Shown here in pieces: positions 1-5,429 of a stretch of 7,655 nt of DNA. Position 1 is the stretch's first letter; the number at the start of each line of letters is the position of its first letter. Source of the DNA: Rhizobacter sp. (GTDB taxonomy: Bacteria > Pseudomonadota > Gammaproteobacteria > Burkholderiales > Burkholderiaceae); contig JACMKW010000147.1 of NCBI GenBank assembly GCA_014379885.1, positions 1 through 7,655 on the forward strand, read 5' to 3'. The position numbers and the translations under genes are program-made. The notes beneath the pieces were generated by a model, which worked only from the letters and a program-made list of their open reading frames with translations, was not told the DNA's origin and did no database searches.

Positions 1-1
1 C

Positions 2-1138
2 CCTGCACCGCCTCCTGGCGGCCCGCCACCGAGCCCGCCACCGAGCCCACCGCCTGGCCCGGCGGGGCCGCTTCGCACCACGGTGCTCAACGGCAACTTG
101 TCGAGCCCCTGGGGCATGGTGTTTTTGCCCGACGGTCGCATGCTGGTCACGCAGAAGCGCGGAAGCATGGTGATCGTGAGTGCAGACGGCAGCACCATCT
201 CGCCGCCGCTGGTCGGCGTGCCAGCAGTGGACACCGGCGGGCAGGCGGGCTTGCTCGACGTGGCTCTCGACCCCGACTTCTCCACGCCAGGCTCCAACTG
301 GGTCTACTTCTCGTATTCCGAAGCCGGCTCCGGTGGCACCAGCGGCACAGCGGTGAACCGTGGCCGCCTCGATCTGGCCAACAACCGCCTGACCGATGTG
401 GCGGCCACACCGATCTTTCGGCAGTTGCCCAAGATCGACCTTTTCTTCGGCCACTTCGGCTCACGCCTTGTGTTTCGTGGCGACAAGACGCTGTTCATCA
501 CCTTGGGTGAACGACAGCAGGGTGCACCCGCTCAAGACCTCAGCCACCACCTCGGCAAGGTGGTGCGCATCAACCGCGACGGCAGTCTTCCCGCAGGCAA
601 CCCTGACCTGGGCGCGGGCGCCATGCCAGAGATCTGGAGCTACGGCCACCGCAACCCACAGGGTGCCGCCATCCACCCCACCACCGGCGAGCTGTGGCAG
701 ACCGAGCATGGCCCGGTGGGCGGTGACGAGCTCAACGTCTCGCGAGCCGGCCAGAACTACGGCTGGCCCGTCAGGAGTTATGGCTGCACCGACGACTTGC
801 CCAACTGCGAGCTAGGGGGGGGCGTGCATGCACCTCAATACGTTGAACCGGTCAGCCGCTGGCCCGCACCGGGTTCAACCGGGCCCCGTCAATCAATCGC
901 ACCGTCGGGCATGATCTTCTACACCGGCAGCGGATTCCCCGAGTGGCAAGGCAATGTGTTCATTGCTGCGTTGGCGAACATGGCCTTGTGGCGTGTGGTG
1001 CTCAATGGTGACGTCGAGGTCTCCCGCGAGCGAATGCTGGCCTCGCTCGGTGAACGCATCCGCTGTGTGAAGCAAGGCCCCGATGGTTGGTTGTACCTGC
1101 TCACCGACCGCGGCCAGCTGATCCGCGTCGATCGCTAA
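2..1138 (+). CDS. PQQ-dependent sugar dehydrogenase (GSDH family), 5' end missing
   Basis: This is the C-terminal part of a soluble quinoprotein glucose/sorbosone dehydrogenase-type beta-propeller, a family that oxidises sugars or related alcohols/aldehydes with PQQ in the periplasm or at the cell surface. Counting from the GTG at 83, visible motifs are PWGMVFLPDG (residues 9-18), QAGLLDVALDPDF (54-66), HFGSRLVF with H124 (matching the catalytic His region), LGKVVRINRDG (157-167), YGHRNPQG with R190-N191 (the PQQ-contact Arg-Asn of soluble GDH), the TEHGPVGGDELN block (208-219), APSGMIFYTG (273-282) and GERIR...GPDGWLYLLTD near the end. The GTG at 83 is unlikely to be the start: the frame stays open to the window edge and encodes a Pro-rich linker (PPPSPPPSPPPGPAGP), so the protein probably starts upstream with a signal peptide or lipobox. 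An insert with two Cys (C235, C243) sits after SYG. The substrate cannot be read from the sequence. The family call is solid; membership of a specific subfamily is open. Confidence 0.9.
   Translation, partial: PAPPPGGPPPSPPPSPPPGPAGPLRTTVLNGNLSSPWGMVFLPDGRMLVTQKRGSMVIVSADGSTISPPLVGVPAVDTGGQAGLLDVALDPDFSTPGSNWVYFSYSEAGSGGTSGTAVNRGRLDLANNRLTDVAATPIFRQLPKIDLFFGHFGSRLVFRGDKTLFITLGERQQGAPAQDLSHHLGKVVRINRDGSLPAGNPDLGAGAMPEIWSYGHRNPQGAAIHPTTGELWQTEHGPVGGDELNVSRAGQNYGWPVRSYGCTDDLPNCELGGGVHAPQYVEPVSRWPAPGSTGPRQSIAPSGMIFYTGSGFPEWQGNVFIAALANMALWRVVLNGDVEVSRERMLASLGERIRCVKQGPDGWLYLLTDRGQLIRVDR
23..58 (+). repeat. 12-base tandem repeat coding a PPPS linker
   Basis: The unit cccgccaccgag occurs twice head to tail (23-34, 35-46) and is followed by a degenerate third copy, cccaccgcctgg (47-58). 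In the reading frame of the dehydrogenase it encodes Pro-Pro-Pro-Ser-type units. It is best read as a length-variable flexible linker between an unseen N-terminal export/anchor part and the propeller domain. Confidence 0.75.
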
Positions 1139-1181
1139 GACGCGGAGTGGCCCTGCCGGCACGGCGCCAGAGCCGGCTGCC

Positions 1182-1187
1182 TACAAT
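1182..1187 (+). promoter_or_regulatory. Possible -10 hexamer for a leaderless PHP transcript
   Basis: TACAAT (5 of 6 to TATAAT) ends 6 bases before the GTG start at 1194, so a transcript started at the usual distance would begin at or within a base of the start codon. No Shine-Dalgarno sequence is visible before this GTG, which fits a leaderless message. No convincing -35 hexamer lies 16-18 bases upstream, so the call is tentative. Confidence 0.35.
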
Positions 1188-1193
1188 CCTTGC

Positions 1194-2051
1194 GTGACCA
1201 TTCTCAACGCCGACCTGCATTGCCATTCCGTCGTTTCCGACGGCACGCTGGAACCCGAAGCCCTCGCCGCGCGTGCGCACGCCAACGGCGTTGATCTCTG
1301 GGCACTGACTGATCACGACGAGATCGGTGGCCAGCAGCGCGCGCGTGCAGCAGCTCATGCGCACGGCATGGCCTACCTCGCCGGGGCCGAGATTTCAATC
1401 ACCTTTGCGGGCATCACGGTGCACATCGTCGGGCTGGGCTTCGACCCCGACGATGCCGCGCTGCAGGCCGGCCTGCGGGCCACACGCGGTGGGCGCGAAG
1501 AGCGAGCCCGTGCGATGTCAGCGGAGCTAGCGAGGGTGGGCATTCACGGCGCATTCGAAGGCGCGCTCAAGTACGTGAGCAACCCAGAGCTGATCTCGCG
1601 CACCCACTTCGCTCGCCACCTGGTGGAGAGTGGGGTATGCCACGACACCTCCGAGGTGTTTCGCAAGTACCTGGTTGAAGGCAAACCCGGCTACGTGCCG
1701 CACCGCTGGGCCTCGCTCGGCGACTCGGTGCGCTGGATCACTCAAGCCGGCGGCATGGCCGTGATTGCGCACCCAGGGCGCTACAGGTTCACCGCGAACG
1801 AGGAGTACGCCTTGTTCAGCGAATTCAAGACTCACGGTGGGCAAGGTGTCGAGGTTGTGACCGGCAGCCACACCAGTGCCGACTTCGCCAAGTACACCGA
1901 CACCGCACTCGAGTTCGGTTTGTTCGCCTCGCGCGGTTCCGACTTCCACAGCCCCGACGAAAGCCACACCGACCTGGGCACCCTGCCCCCGTTGGCGAAG
2001 ACGCTGACCCCCGTCTGGGAGGCCTTGGGCAAACGGGTACAGCACCCGTGA
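1194..2051 (+). CDS. PHP-domain phosphoesterase, YciV / RNase AM type
   Basis: A 285-residue metal-dependent hydrolase of the PHP family. Members of this subgroup act as 3',5'-nucleoside bisphosphate phosphatases and, in E. coli (YciV, renamed Rnm/RNase AM), as a 5'-3' exonuclease on short RNA; they are cytosolic. The metal ligands expected of the family are all visible: DLHCHS (H9, H11), D16, TDHD (D40, H41, D42), GAEIS (E66), VHIVG (H77), RTHFAR (H138), AHPGRY (H193) and GSDFHSP (D250, H252). Length matches the family. The GTG start at 1194 is chosen because DLHCHS lies only seven residues in, as usual for these proteins, and no earlier in-frame start fits. The stop overlaps the GTG of the transporter gene (GTGA), implying translational coupling. 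The yciO-type gene lies just beyond that transporter, echoing the adjacent yciV-yciO pair of E. coli. The choice between RNase and bisphosphate phosphatase activity is inference; the two may coincide. Confidence 0.9.
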   Translation: MTILNADLHCHSVVSDGTLEPEALAARAHANGVDLWALTDHDEIGGQQRARAAAHAHGMAYLAGAEISITFAGITVHIVGLGFDPDDAALQAGLRATRGGREERARAMSAELARVGIHGAFEGALKYVSNPELISRTHFARHLVESGVCHDTSEVFRKYLVEGKPGYVPHRWASLGDSVRWITQAGGMAVIAHPGRYRFTANEEYALFSEFKTHGGQGVEVVTGSHTSADFAKYTDTALEFGLFASRGSDFHSPDESHTDLGTLPPLAKTLTPVWEALGKRVQHP

Positions 2052-3016
2052 AACCGGCACCGTCGTTGCCCGGCGGCGCCAAAGCCCGGCCTCTGCTGGG
2101 CATCGGGCTCATCCTGACGATGGGCTTGTGCTTCGCCACCCTCGACACCACCGCCAAGTACCTGAGCTTGACGATGCCTGTGCTGGTGGGCCTGTTCGCA
2201 CGTTATGCCTTGCAGGCGCTGATCATGGGGGCGTGGCTGGCGTTGCGCTGGGCACGTGGCGGCGGCAACCTGTTTCGCAGCGAACACCCGCGCTTCCAGA
2301 CCCTGCGCGGCTCGCTGCTGCTGGCCACCAGCGCCTTGCTGTTCTTCGGCATCCAGTACATGCCGGTGGCAGAGTTCACCTCGGTGGGCATGCTCACGCC
2401 GGTGCTGGTGACGGTGCTCGCCGCCACCTTCTTGCACGAGCATGTGTCGCTGCTTCGTGCGGCCTTGGTGGCCGGTGGTTTTGTCGGCGCGTTGATCGTG
2501 GTGCGGCCAGGCAGCGGGCTCTTCGGCTGGGTGGCCGCCATTCCCTTATTGATGGCCCTGATCTACGCCGGCTTCCAGTTGCTGACACGCCGGCTCTCGC
2601 ACCTGGAGCACCCGCTGACCACGCACTTCTACACCGGGCTGGTGGGCACCGTGATCGTGGGTGTGGTGGGCATGGCCTTCCAACCGCTGCAAGCCTGGTC
2701 GGCCTTGCAAGCCGCGCCGCCTTCGATCTGGGCACTGCTGGTGCTGGCAGGCTGCGCGGGCACGGCGGGGCACCTGTGTTTGATTCTCGCGTTGGGTGTG
2801 GCACCCATGCCGGTGCTGATGCCCTTCACCTACATGCAGATCGCGTTTGCAAGCTTCACCGGCTGGGTGGTGTTTCACCACGTGCCCGATGGTTGGGCCT
2901 TCGTGGGCATGGCGGTGGTGGCGGCCTGTGGCGCCGGTTCGGTGTGGCTGAACCTGCGAGAGAGTGCTGCGGCGCAACGCATTGCGCCGAGCGAATCGGC
3001 CTTGACAGCAGACTGA
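2048..3016 (+). CDS. EamA/DMT-superfamily transporter
   Basis: A 322-residue inner-membrane protein with two EamA repeats and about ten hydrophobic helices. The first repeat runs roughly from residue 16 to 153 (starts LLGIGLILTMGLCFATLDTT; includes LRGSLLLATSALLFFG and the PVLVTVLAATFLHEHVSLLR segment, with the Glu typical of EamA). The second runs from about 157 to 303 (VAAIPLLMALIYAGFQLLTRR to GMAVVAACGAGSVWL). DMT proteins of this type export or exchange small metabolites such as amino acids or nucleotide-related compounds; the substrate cannot be read here. The GTG start overlaps the stop of the PHP gene, and this start leaves a short polar N-terminus before helix 1. The yciO-type gene begins only 10 bases after its stop, so all three are probably one operon. 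The family is clear; placing it in nucleotide or RNA turnover because of its neighbours would be speculation. Confidence 0.9.
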   Translation: MKPAPSLPGGAKARPLLGIGLILTMGLCFATLDTTAKYLSLTMPVLVGLFARYALQALIMGAWLALRWARGGGNLFRSEHPRFQTLRGSLLLATSALLFFGIQYMPVAEFTSVGMLTPVLVTVLAATFLHEHVSLLRAALVAGGFVGALIVVRPGSGLFGWVAAIPLLMALIYAGFQLLTRRLSHLEHPLTTHFYTGLVGTVIVGVVGMAFQPLQAWSALQAAPPSIWALLVLAGCAGTAGHLCLILALGVAPMPVLMPFTYMQIAFASFTGWVVFHHVPDGWAFVGMAVVAACGAGSVWLNLRESAAAQRIAPSESALTAD

Positions 3017-3026
3017 AGTCGCTCGG

Positions 3027-3662
3027 ATGCCGCAATACATCGAGGTTCACCCCGAGAACCCACAGCTGCGAGCGCTCAAGCAGGCCGCGCAGATCCTCCA
3101 TGGCGGTGGCATCGTGGCCGTGCCCACCGATTCGAGCTATGCGCTGGTGTGCCACCTCGACGACAAGGCCGCGGCCGAAAAGCTGCGACGCATTCGTGGC
3201 GTGGACGACAAGCACCACCTCACGCTGCTGTGCCGCGATCTCTCCGAGCTCGCGAGCTATGCGCGTGTCGACAACAAGCAGTACCGCCTGCTGAAGCTGG
3301 GCACGCCGGGGCCGTTCACCTTCATCCTGGAAGCAACGAAGGAAGTGCCGCGCCGTGTGTCACACCCATCGCGCCGAACCATCGGCCTGCGGGTGCCTGA
3401 GCACAAGATGCTGCAGGAGCTGCTCGACATCTTTGGCCAGCCGCTGCTGTCGACCACACTCATTGCACCCGGCGAGACGGAGCCGATGAACGACCCCGAT
3501 GAGATTCGCGAACGCTTTCAGGGGCAGGTGCAGGCGGTGGTCGATGCGGGTGCGTGCCCCGCTCAGCCCACCACCGTGGTTGACCTCACCGGCGAGACGC
3601 CATTGCTGGGGCGTATCGGTCGCGGCGACCCGGCACGGCTGGGTTTGACTGCTGAACTTTGA
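3027..3662 (+). CDS. yciO: YciO-type YrdC/Sua5-domain protein
   Basis: A 211-residue protein resembling E. coli YciO along its whole length: HPENPQ near the N-terminus, GGIVAVPTDSSYAL (27-40), RRIRGVDDKHHLTLLCRDLS (residues 54-73), TPGPFTFILEATKEVPRR (93-110), RRTIGLRVP (116-124), LLSTTLIAPGE (140-150) and PTTVVDLT (181-188). YrdC-fold proteins bind double-stranded RNA and nucleotides; the TsaC/Sua5 members make threonylcarbamoyl-AMP for the t6A modification of tRNA. Here the stretch matching the STSAN motif of TsaC reads STTLI, without the Asn, as in YciO. It is therefore probably not the cell's t6A synthase, and its physiological role is unclear. The ATG at 3027 is preceded by only a weak purine patch and follows the transporter stop by 10 bases. 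It is the last + strand gene before the convergent ridA gene. Confidence 0.9.
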   Translation: MPQYIEVHPENPQLRALKQAAQILHGGGIVAVPTDSSYALVCHLDDKAAAEKLRRIRGVDDKHHLTLLCRDLSELASYARVDNKQYRLLKLGTPGPFTFILEATKEVPRRVSHPSRRTIGLRVPEHKMLQELLDIFGQPLLSTTLIAPGETEPMNDPDEIRERFQGQVQAVVDAGACPAQPTTVVDLTGETPLLGRIGRGDPARLGLTAEL

Positions 3663-3695
3663 TTCCCGGTTCAGTTTGACGGCCGAGCCTCATGT

Positions 3696-3764
3696 CCGTT
3701 CACCCTGAGCCTGTCGAAGGGCCTGCGTGCACGGCGCTGGCATCGACAGGCTCAGCCCGAACGG
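3696..3764. repeat. Intergenic palindromic repeat between convergent genes
   Basis: The arms CTGAGCCTGTCGA (3705-3717) and TCGACAGGCTCAG (3743-3755) are perfect complements over 13 bases with a 25-base loop. Beyond a 3-base mismatch (3702-3704 against 3756-3758) the stem resumes with CCGTTC (3696-3701) pairing with GAACGG (3759-3764). The core resembles a dispersed palindromic element found between genes in many proteobacteria, whose accidental translation gives peptides such as HPEPVEG and STGSARTE. It sits between the stops of the yciO-type gene and ridA, which converge, so a folded RNA stem could help end or protect both transcripts. There is no T run, so it is not a textbook terminator. 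Confidence 0.8.
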
Positions 3765-3779
3765 AGAAGACTCAGCCGC

Positions 3780-4139
3780 TCAGACCTTCTGCGCCGCCGT
3801 CACCACGATCTCGATCTTCCACTCGGGCTTGGCGAGCCGGGCCTGAACCGTGGCGCGTGGTGGCGCATCACCCGGCGCCACCCAGTCGTCCCACACATCG
3901 TTCATGCCCTTGAAGTCGGCCATGTCGGCGAGAAAGATCTGCGCCAGCAGGATGTGCGCGTTGTCTGTGTGTGCTTCGGCGAGCAGCTTGTCGACCATGG
4001 CCAGCACCTGGCGCGTCTGGCCCCGAATGTCTTGCGTGGTGTCATCGGGCACCTGGCCGGCGAGGTAGACCGTGCCGTGGTGAATGGCCATCTCCGACAG
4101 CCTGTCTCCCACGTGGAAGCGCCGTACTGCATGCGTCAT
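3780..4139 (-). CDS. RidA/YjgF-family protein
   Basis: A 119-residue protein of the RidA (YjgF/YER057c/UK114) superfamily, small trimeric cytosolic proteins, some of which deaminate reactive enamine/imine intermediates formed by PLP enzymes. Visible features are [10 protein letters not shown] (residues 21-30), [17 protein letters not shown] (40-56), the [12 protein letters not shown] strand-helix (65-76), WDDWV, and the C-terminal [10 protein letters not shown] ... [10 protein letters not shown] block, with R95 and E110 at the positions of the substrate-carboxylate Arg and conserved Glu. The ATG at 4137-4139 is chosen over in-frame extensions because it gives the normal family length; longer reading would run back through plsY. 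Its ATG overlaps the plsY stop as ATGA, which suggests translational coupling. It resembles the RidA-like subgroup with a GQVADD-type strand rather than classical RidA, so true imine deaminase activity is not assured. Confidence 0.9.
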   Translation of the reverse strand: MTHAVRRFHVGDRLSEMAIHHGTVYLAGQVPDDTTQDIRGQTRQVLAMVDKLLAEAHTDNAHILLAQIFLADMADFKGMNDVWDDWVAPGDAPPRATVQARLAKPEWKIEIVVTAAQKV

Positions 4140-4798
4140 GACTTGTGCTTTCGATGGAGTGACTTGGCCGGGGCAGCGTGTGCAACTACAGGCTTTTGCC
4201 CCAACTTGCTTTCGGTGCCGGCAAAGAGCTTCTGGATGTTGGCGCTGTGCCGCCAGATGAGCAGCAAGCACATCACCACGATGGACGCCACCAGCGGCCC
4301 ACCACCCCAAATCAGCAGTTGATAGAACGGTGCGAACAGCGCCGCGACAAGGGACGCCAGCGACACGTAGCGAAAGAACGCCACGATGATCGCCCAGGTG
4401 GCCAACGTGGCCAACCCAAGCAAGGGGTTGAAGGCGAACAGCACGCCGGCCGCAGTGGCCACGCCCTTGCCGCCCTGGAAGCGAAAGAACACCGGCCACA
4501 GGTGGCCCAGAAACGCCGCCAGGCCTACCAGCGCCACGGTGCCTGTGTGCAGGCCGTAGGGCGCGCCGAACTGCTGTACCAGCAGCGCCGGCACGAAGCC
4601 CTTCAGCGCATCGAACAGCAGCGTGAGAACCGCCGCCGTCTTGTTGCCCGAGCGCAGCACGTTGGTGGCGCCCGGGTTGCCCGAGCCATAACTGCGCGGG
4701 TCAGACAAGCCCATCACGCGGCTCACGATTACCGCAAACGACAGCGAGCCGATCAGGTAAGCCACGAGCGTGGCAGCAGCGGGGTAGAAGTTCTCCAT
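4136..4798 (-). CDS. plsY: Acyl-phosphate:glycerol-3-phosphate acyltransferase PlsY
   Basis: PlsY is the inner-membrane enzyme that transfers an acyl chain from acyl-phosphate to sn-glycerol-3-phosphate, giving lysophosphatidate, the first committed step of phospholipid synthesis. The 220-residue product shows all family motifs: [15 protein letters not shown] (37-51), the phosphate-binding [12 protein letters not shown] (107-118) and [18 protein letters not shown] (183-200), set among about five hydrophobic segments (roughly 4-28, 54-75, 84-105, 112-142, 147-182). The ATG at 4796-4798 is preferred over an in-frame start 48 bases upstream (4846), because the extension is polar, unlike the family, and overlaps the end of ybaK. 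No good ribosome-binding site precedes it; the 31-base gap after ybaK is rich in A and C. The C-terminus carries a short basic, His/Lys-rich tail. Flanked by ybaK upstream and ridA overlapping downstream, in one probable operon. Confidence 0.95.
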   Translation of the reverse strand: MENFYPAAATLVAYLIGSLSFAVIVSRVMGLSDPRSYGSGNPGATNVLRSGNKTAAVLTLLFDALKGFVPALLVQQFGAPYGLHTGTVALVGLAAFLGHLWPVFFRFQGGKGVATAAGVLFAFNPLLGLATLATWAIIVAFFRYVSLASLVAALFAPFYQLLIWGGGPLVASIVVMCLLLIWRHSANIQKLFAGTESKLGQKPVVAHAAPAKSLHRKHKS

Positions 4799-4829
4799 CA
4801 CTTGGCGTGTTTGTGTTTGTGGTGTGCGG

Positions 4830-5321
4830 CTATTCTGCACCCGCACATTGCACCGGCTTCGCGTTCAGCAGATCAATCAGCACCTGTGGTGCGATGCCCA
4901 CGAGGTAGCCGCGTCGCCCGCCGTTTATATAGATCTTTGGCAGCTCGAGCACGCTTTGCTCCACGTACACCGGCATGGCCTTCTTGGTGCCAAAGGGCGA
5001 AGTGCCGCCCACCATGTAGCCGCTGTGTCGCTGCGCCACCTCGGGTTTGCACGGCGCCACTTTTTTGGTGGCGATCTGGCGCGCGAGGTTCTTGGTGCTC
5101 ACCTGCCTGTCCCCATGCATCAGCACGATCAGCGGCTTGGCGTTGTCGTCTTCCATCACCAGCGTCTTCACCACGTGATGTTCGTCCACACCGAGCTGGC
5201 GTGCCGATTCGGTGGTGCCGCCGTGGTCGATGTAGTCGTAGACGTGCTCGGTGTAGGCAACGCCGTGCGACTTGAGCAGTTGCGTCGCAGGCGTCTCAGA
5301 AACGTGCTCCTTCTTGGCCAT
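4830..5321 (-). CDS. ybaK: Cys-tRNA(Pro)/Cys-tRNA(Cys) deacylase YbaK
   Basis: A 163-residue trans-editing protein that hydrolyses cysteine wrongly attached to tRNA(Pro) by prolyl-tRNA synthetase; it acts in the cytosol. The YbaK/EbsC fold is shown by VVKTLVMED (50-58) with K52 at the position of the catalytic Lys (K46 in the Haemophilus enzyme), [14 protein letters not shown] (69-82), the diagnostic [18 protein letters not shown] (97-114) and [13 protein letters not shown] (131-143). The ATG at 5319-5321 gives [13 protein letters not shown], which I recall as the typical N-terminus in beta-proteobacterial homologues. An ATG nine codons upstream (5346-5348) remains possible, and neither start has a clear Shine-Dalgarno sequence. 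It lies 31 bases upstream of plsY on the same strand, so the two are probably co-transcribed. A 108-base gap with a G/C-rich repeat separates it from the aldo-keto reductase gene. Confidence 0.93.
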   Translation of the reverse strand: MAKKEHVSETPATQLLKSHGVAYTEHVYDYIDHGGTTESARQLGVDEHHVVKTLVMEDDNAKPLIVLMHGDRQVSTKNLARQIATKKVAPCKPEVAQRHSGYMVGGTSPFGTKKAMPVYVEQSVLELPKIYINGGRRGYLVGIAPQVLIDLLNAKPVQCAGAE

Positions 5322-5326
5322 TGCGT

Positions 5327-5416
5327 CAGGAGCGGAGCGACAGATCAAGCAACACCCGCGGAACCGGCTCTGCCGGGCCGCTAGGTGGCGCCCCCTGGGG
5401 GCAGGAGCGAAGCGAC
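5327..5416. repeat. Pair of 15-base direct repeats upstream of ybaK
   Basis: CAGGAGCGGAGCGAC (5327-5341) and CAGGAGCGAAGCGAC (5402-5416) match at 14 of 15 bases, 75 bases apart, in the gap between the aldo-keto reductase stop and the ybaK start. The second copy belongs to the G/C-rich dyad element; the first touches the ybaK start region, so the ybaK leader seems to contain a degenerate half of the same element. Between them lies a small perfect hairpin, CCGGC-TCT-GCCGG (5364-5376). Confidence 0.7.
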
Positions 5417-5426
5417 TGGGGGGCCA
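5386..5426. repeat. G/C-rich intergenic dyad element
   Basis: The left arm TGGCGCCCC (5386-5394) pairs with GGGGGGCCA (5418-5426) with one mismatch (5390 against 5422). The interior holds a second run of G (5397-5401), which allows an alternative local CCCCC-T-GGGGG hairpin at 5391-5401, followed by CAGGAGCGAAGCGAC. From memory, elements with this C-run/G-run/AGCGAAGCGAC pattern recur between genes in Burkholderiales genomes. It lies just after the aldo-keto reductase stop on the - strand and may act as a transcript-end structure. Confidence 0.65.
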
Positions 5427-5429
5427 ACA

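Noticed and set aside
1155..1177. Possible terminator hairpin GCCGGC...GCCGGC after the dehydrogenase
   Set aside because: The stem is only 6 bases with an 11-base loop, each arm is itself palindromic, and no T run follows; it is common by chance in GC-rich DNA.
2128..3294. Long + strand open frame (388 codons) in another frame across the transporter and yciO-type genes
   Set aside because: It has Arg/Ala/Gly/His-rich composition typical of a shadow frame in GC-rich DNA and fully overlaps two genes with clear family motifs.
3692..3913. Small + strand frame starting MSVHPEPVEGPA over the palindrome
   Set aside because: The peptide is the translation of the intergenic palindrome (HPEPVEG and STGSARTE are typical artefacts) and then runs antisense into ridA.
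4140..4499. N-terminal extension of the RidA-family frame back to 4499
   Set aside because: The extension reads plsY out of frame and would triple the normal RidA length; the ATG at 4139 fits the family.
4178..5275. Long + strand open frame (365 codons) antisense to plsY and ybaK
   Set aside because: It lies opposite two well-supported genes, has Gln/Arg/His-rich low-complexity composition, and shows no recognisable domain or ribosome-binding site.
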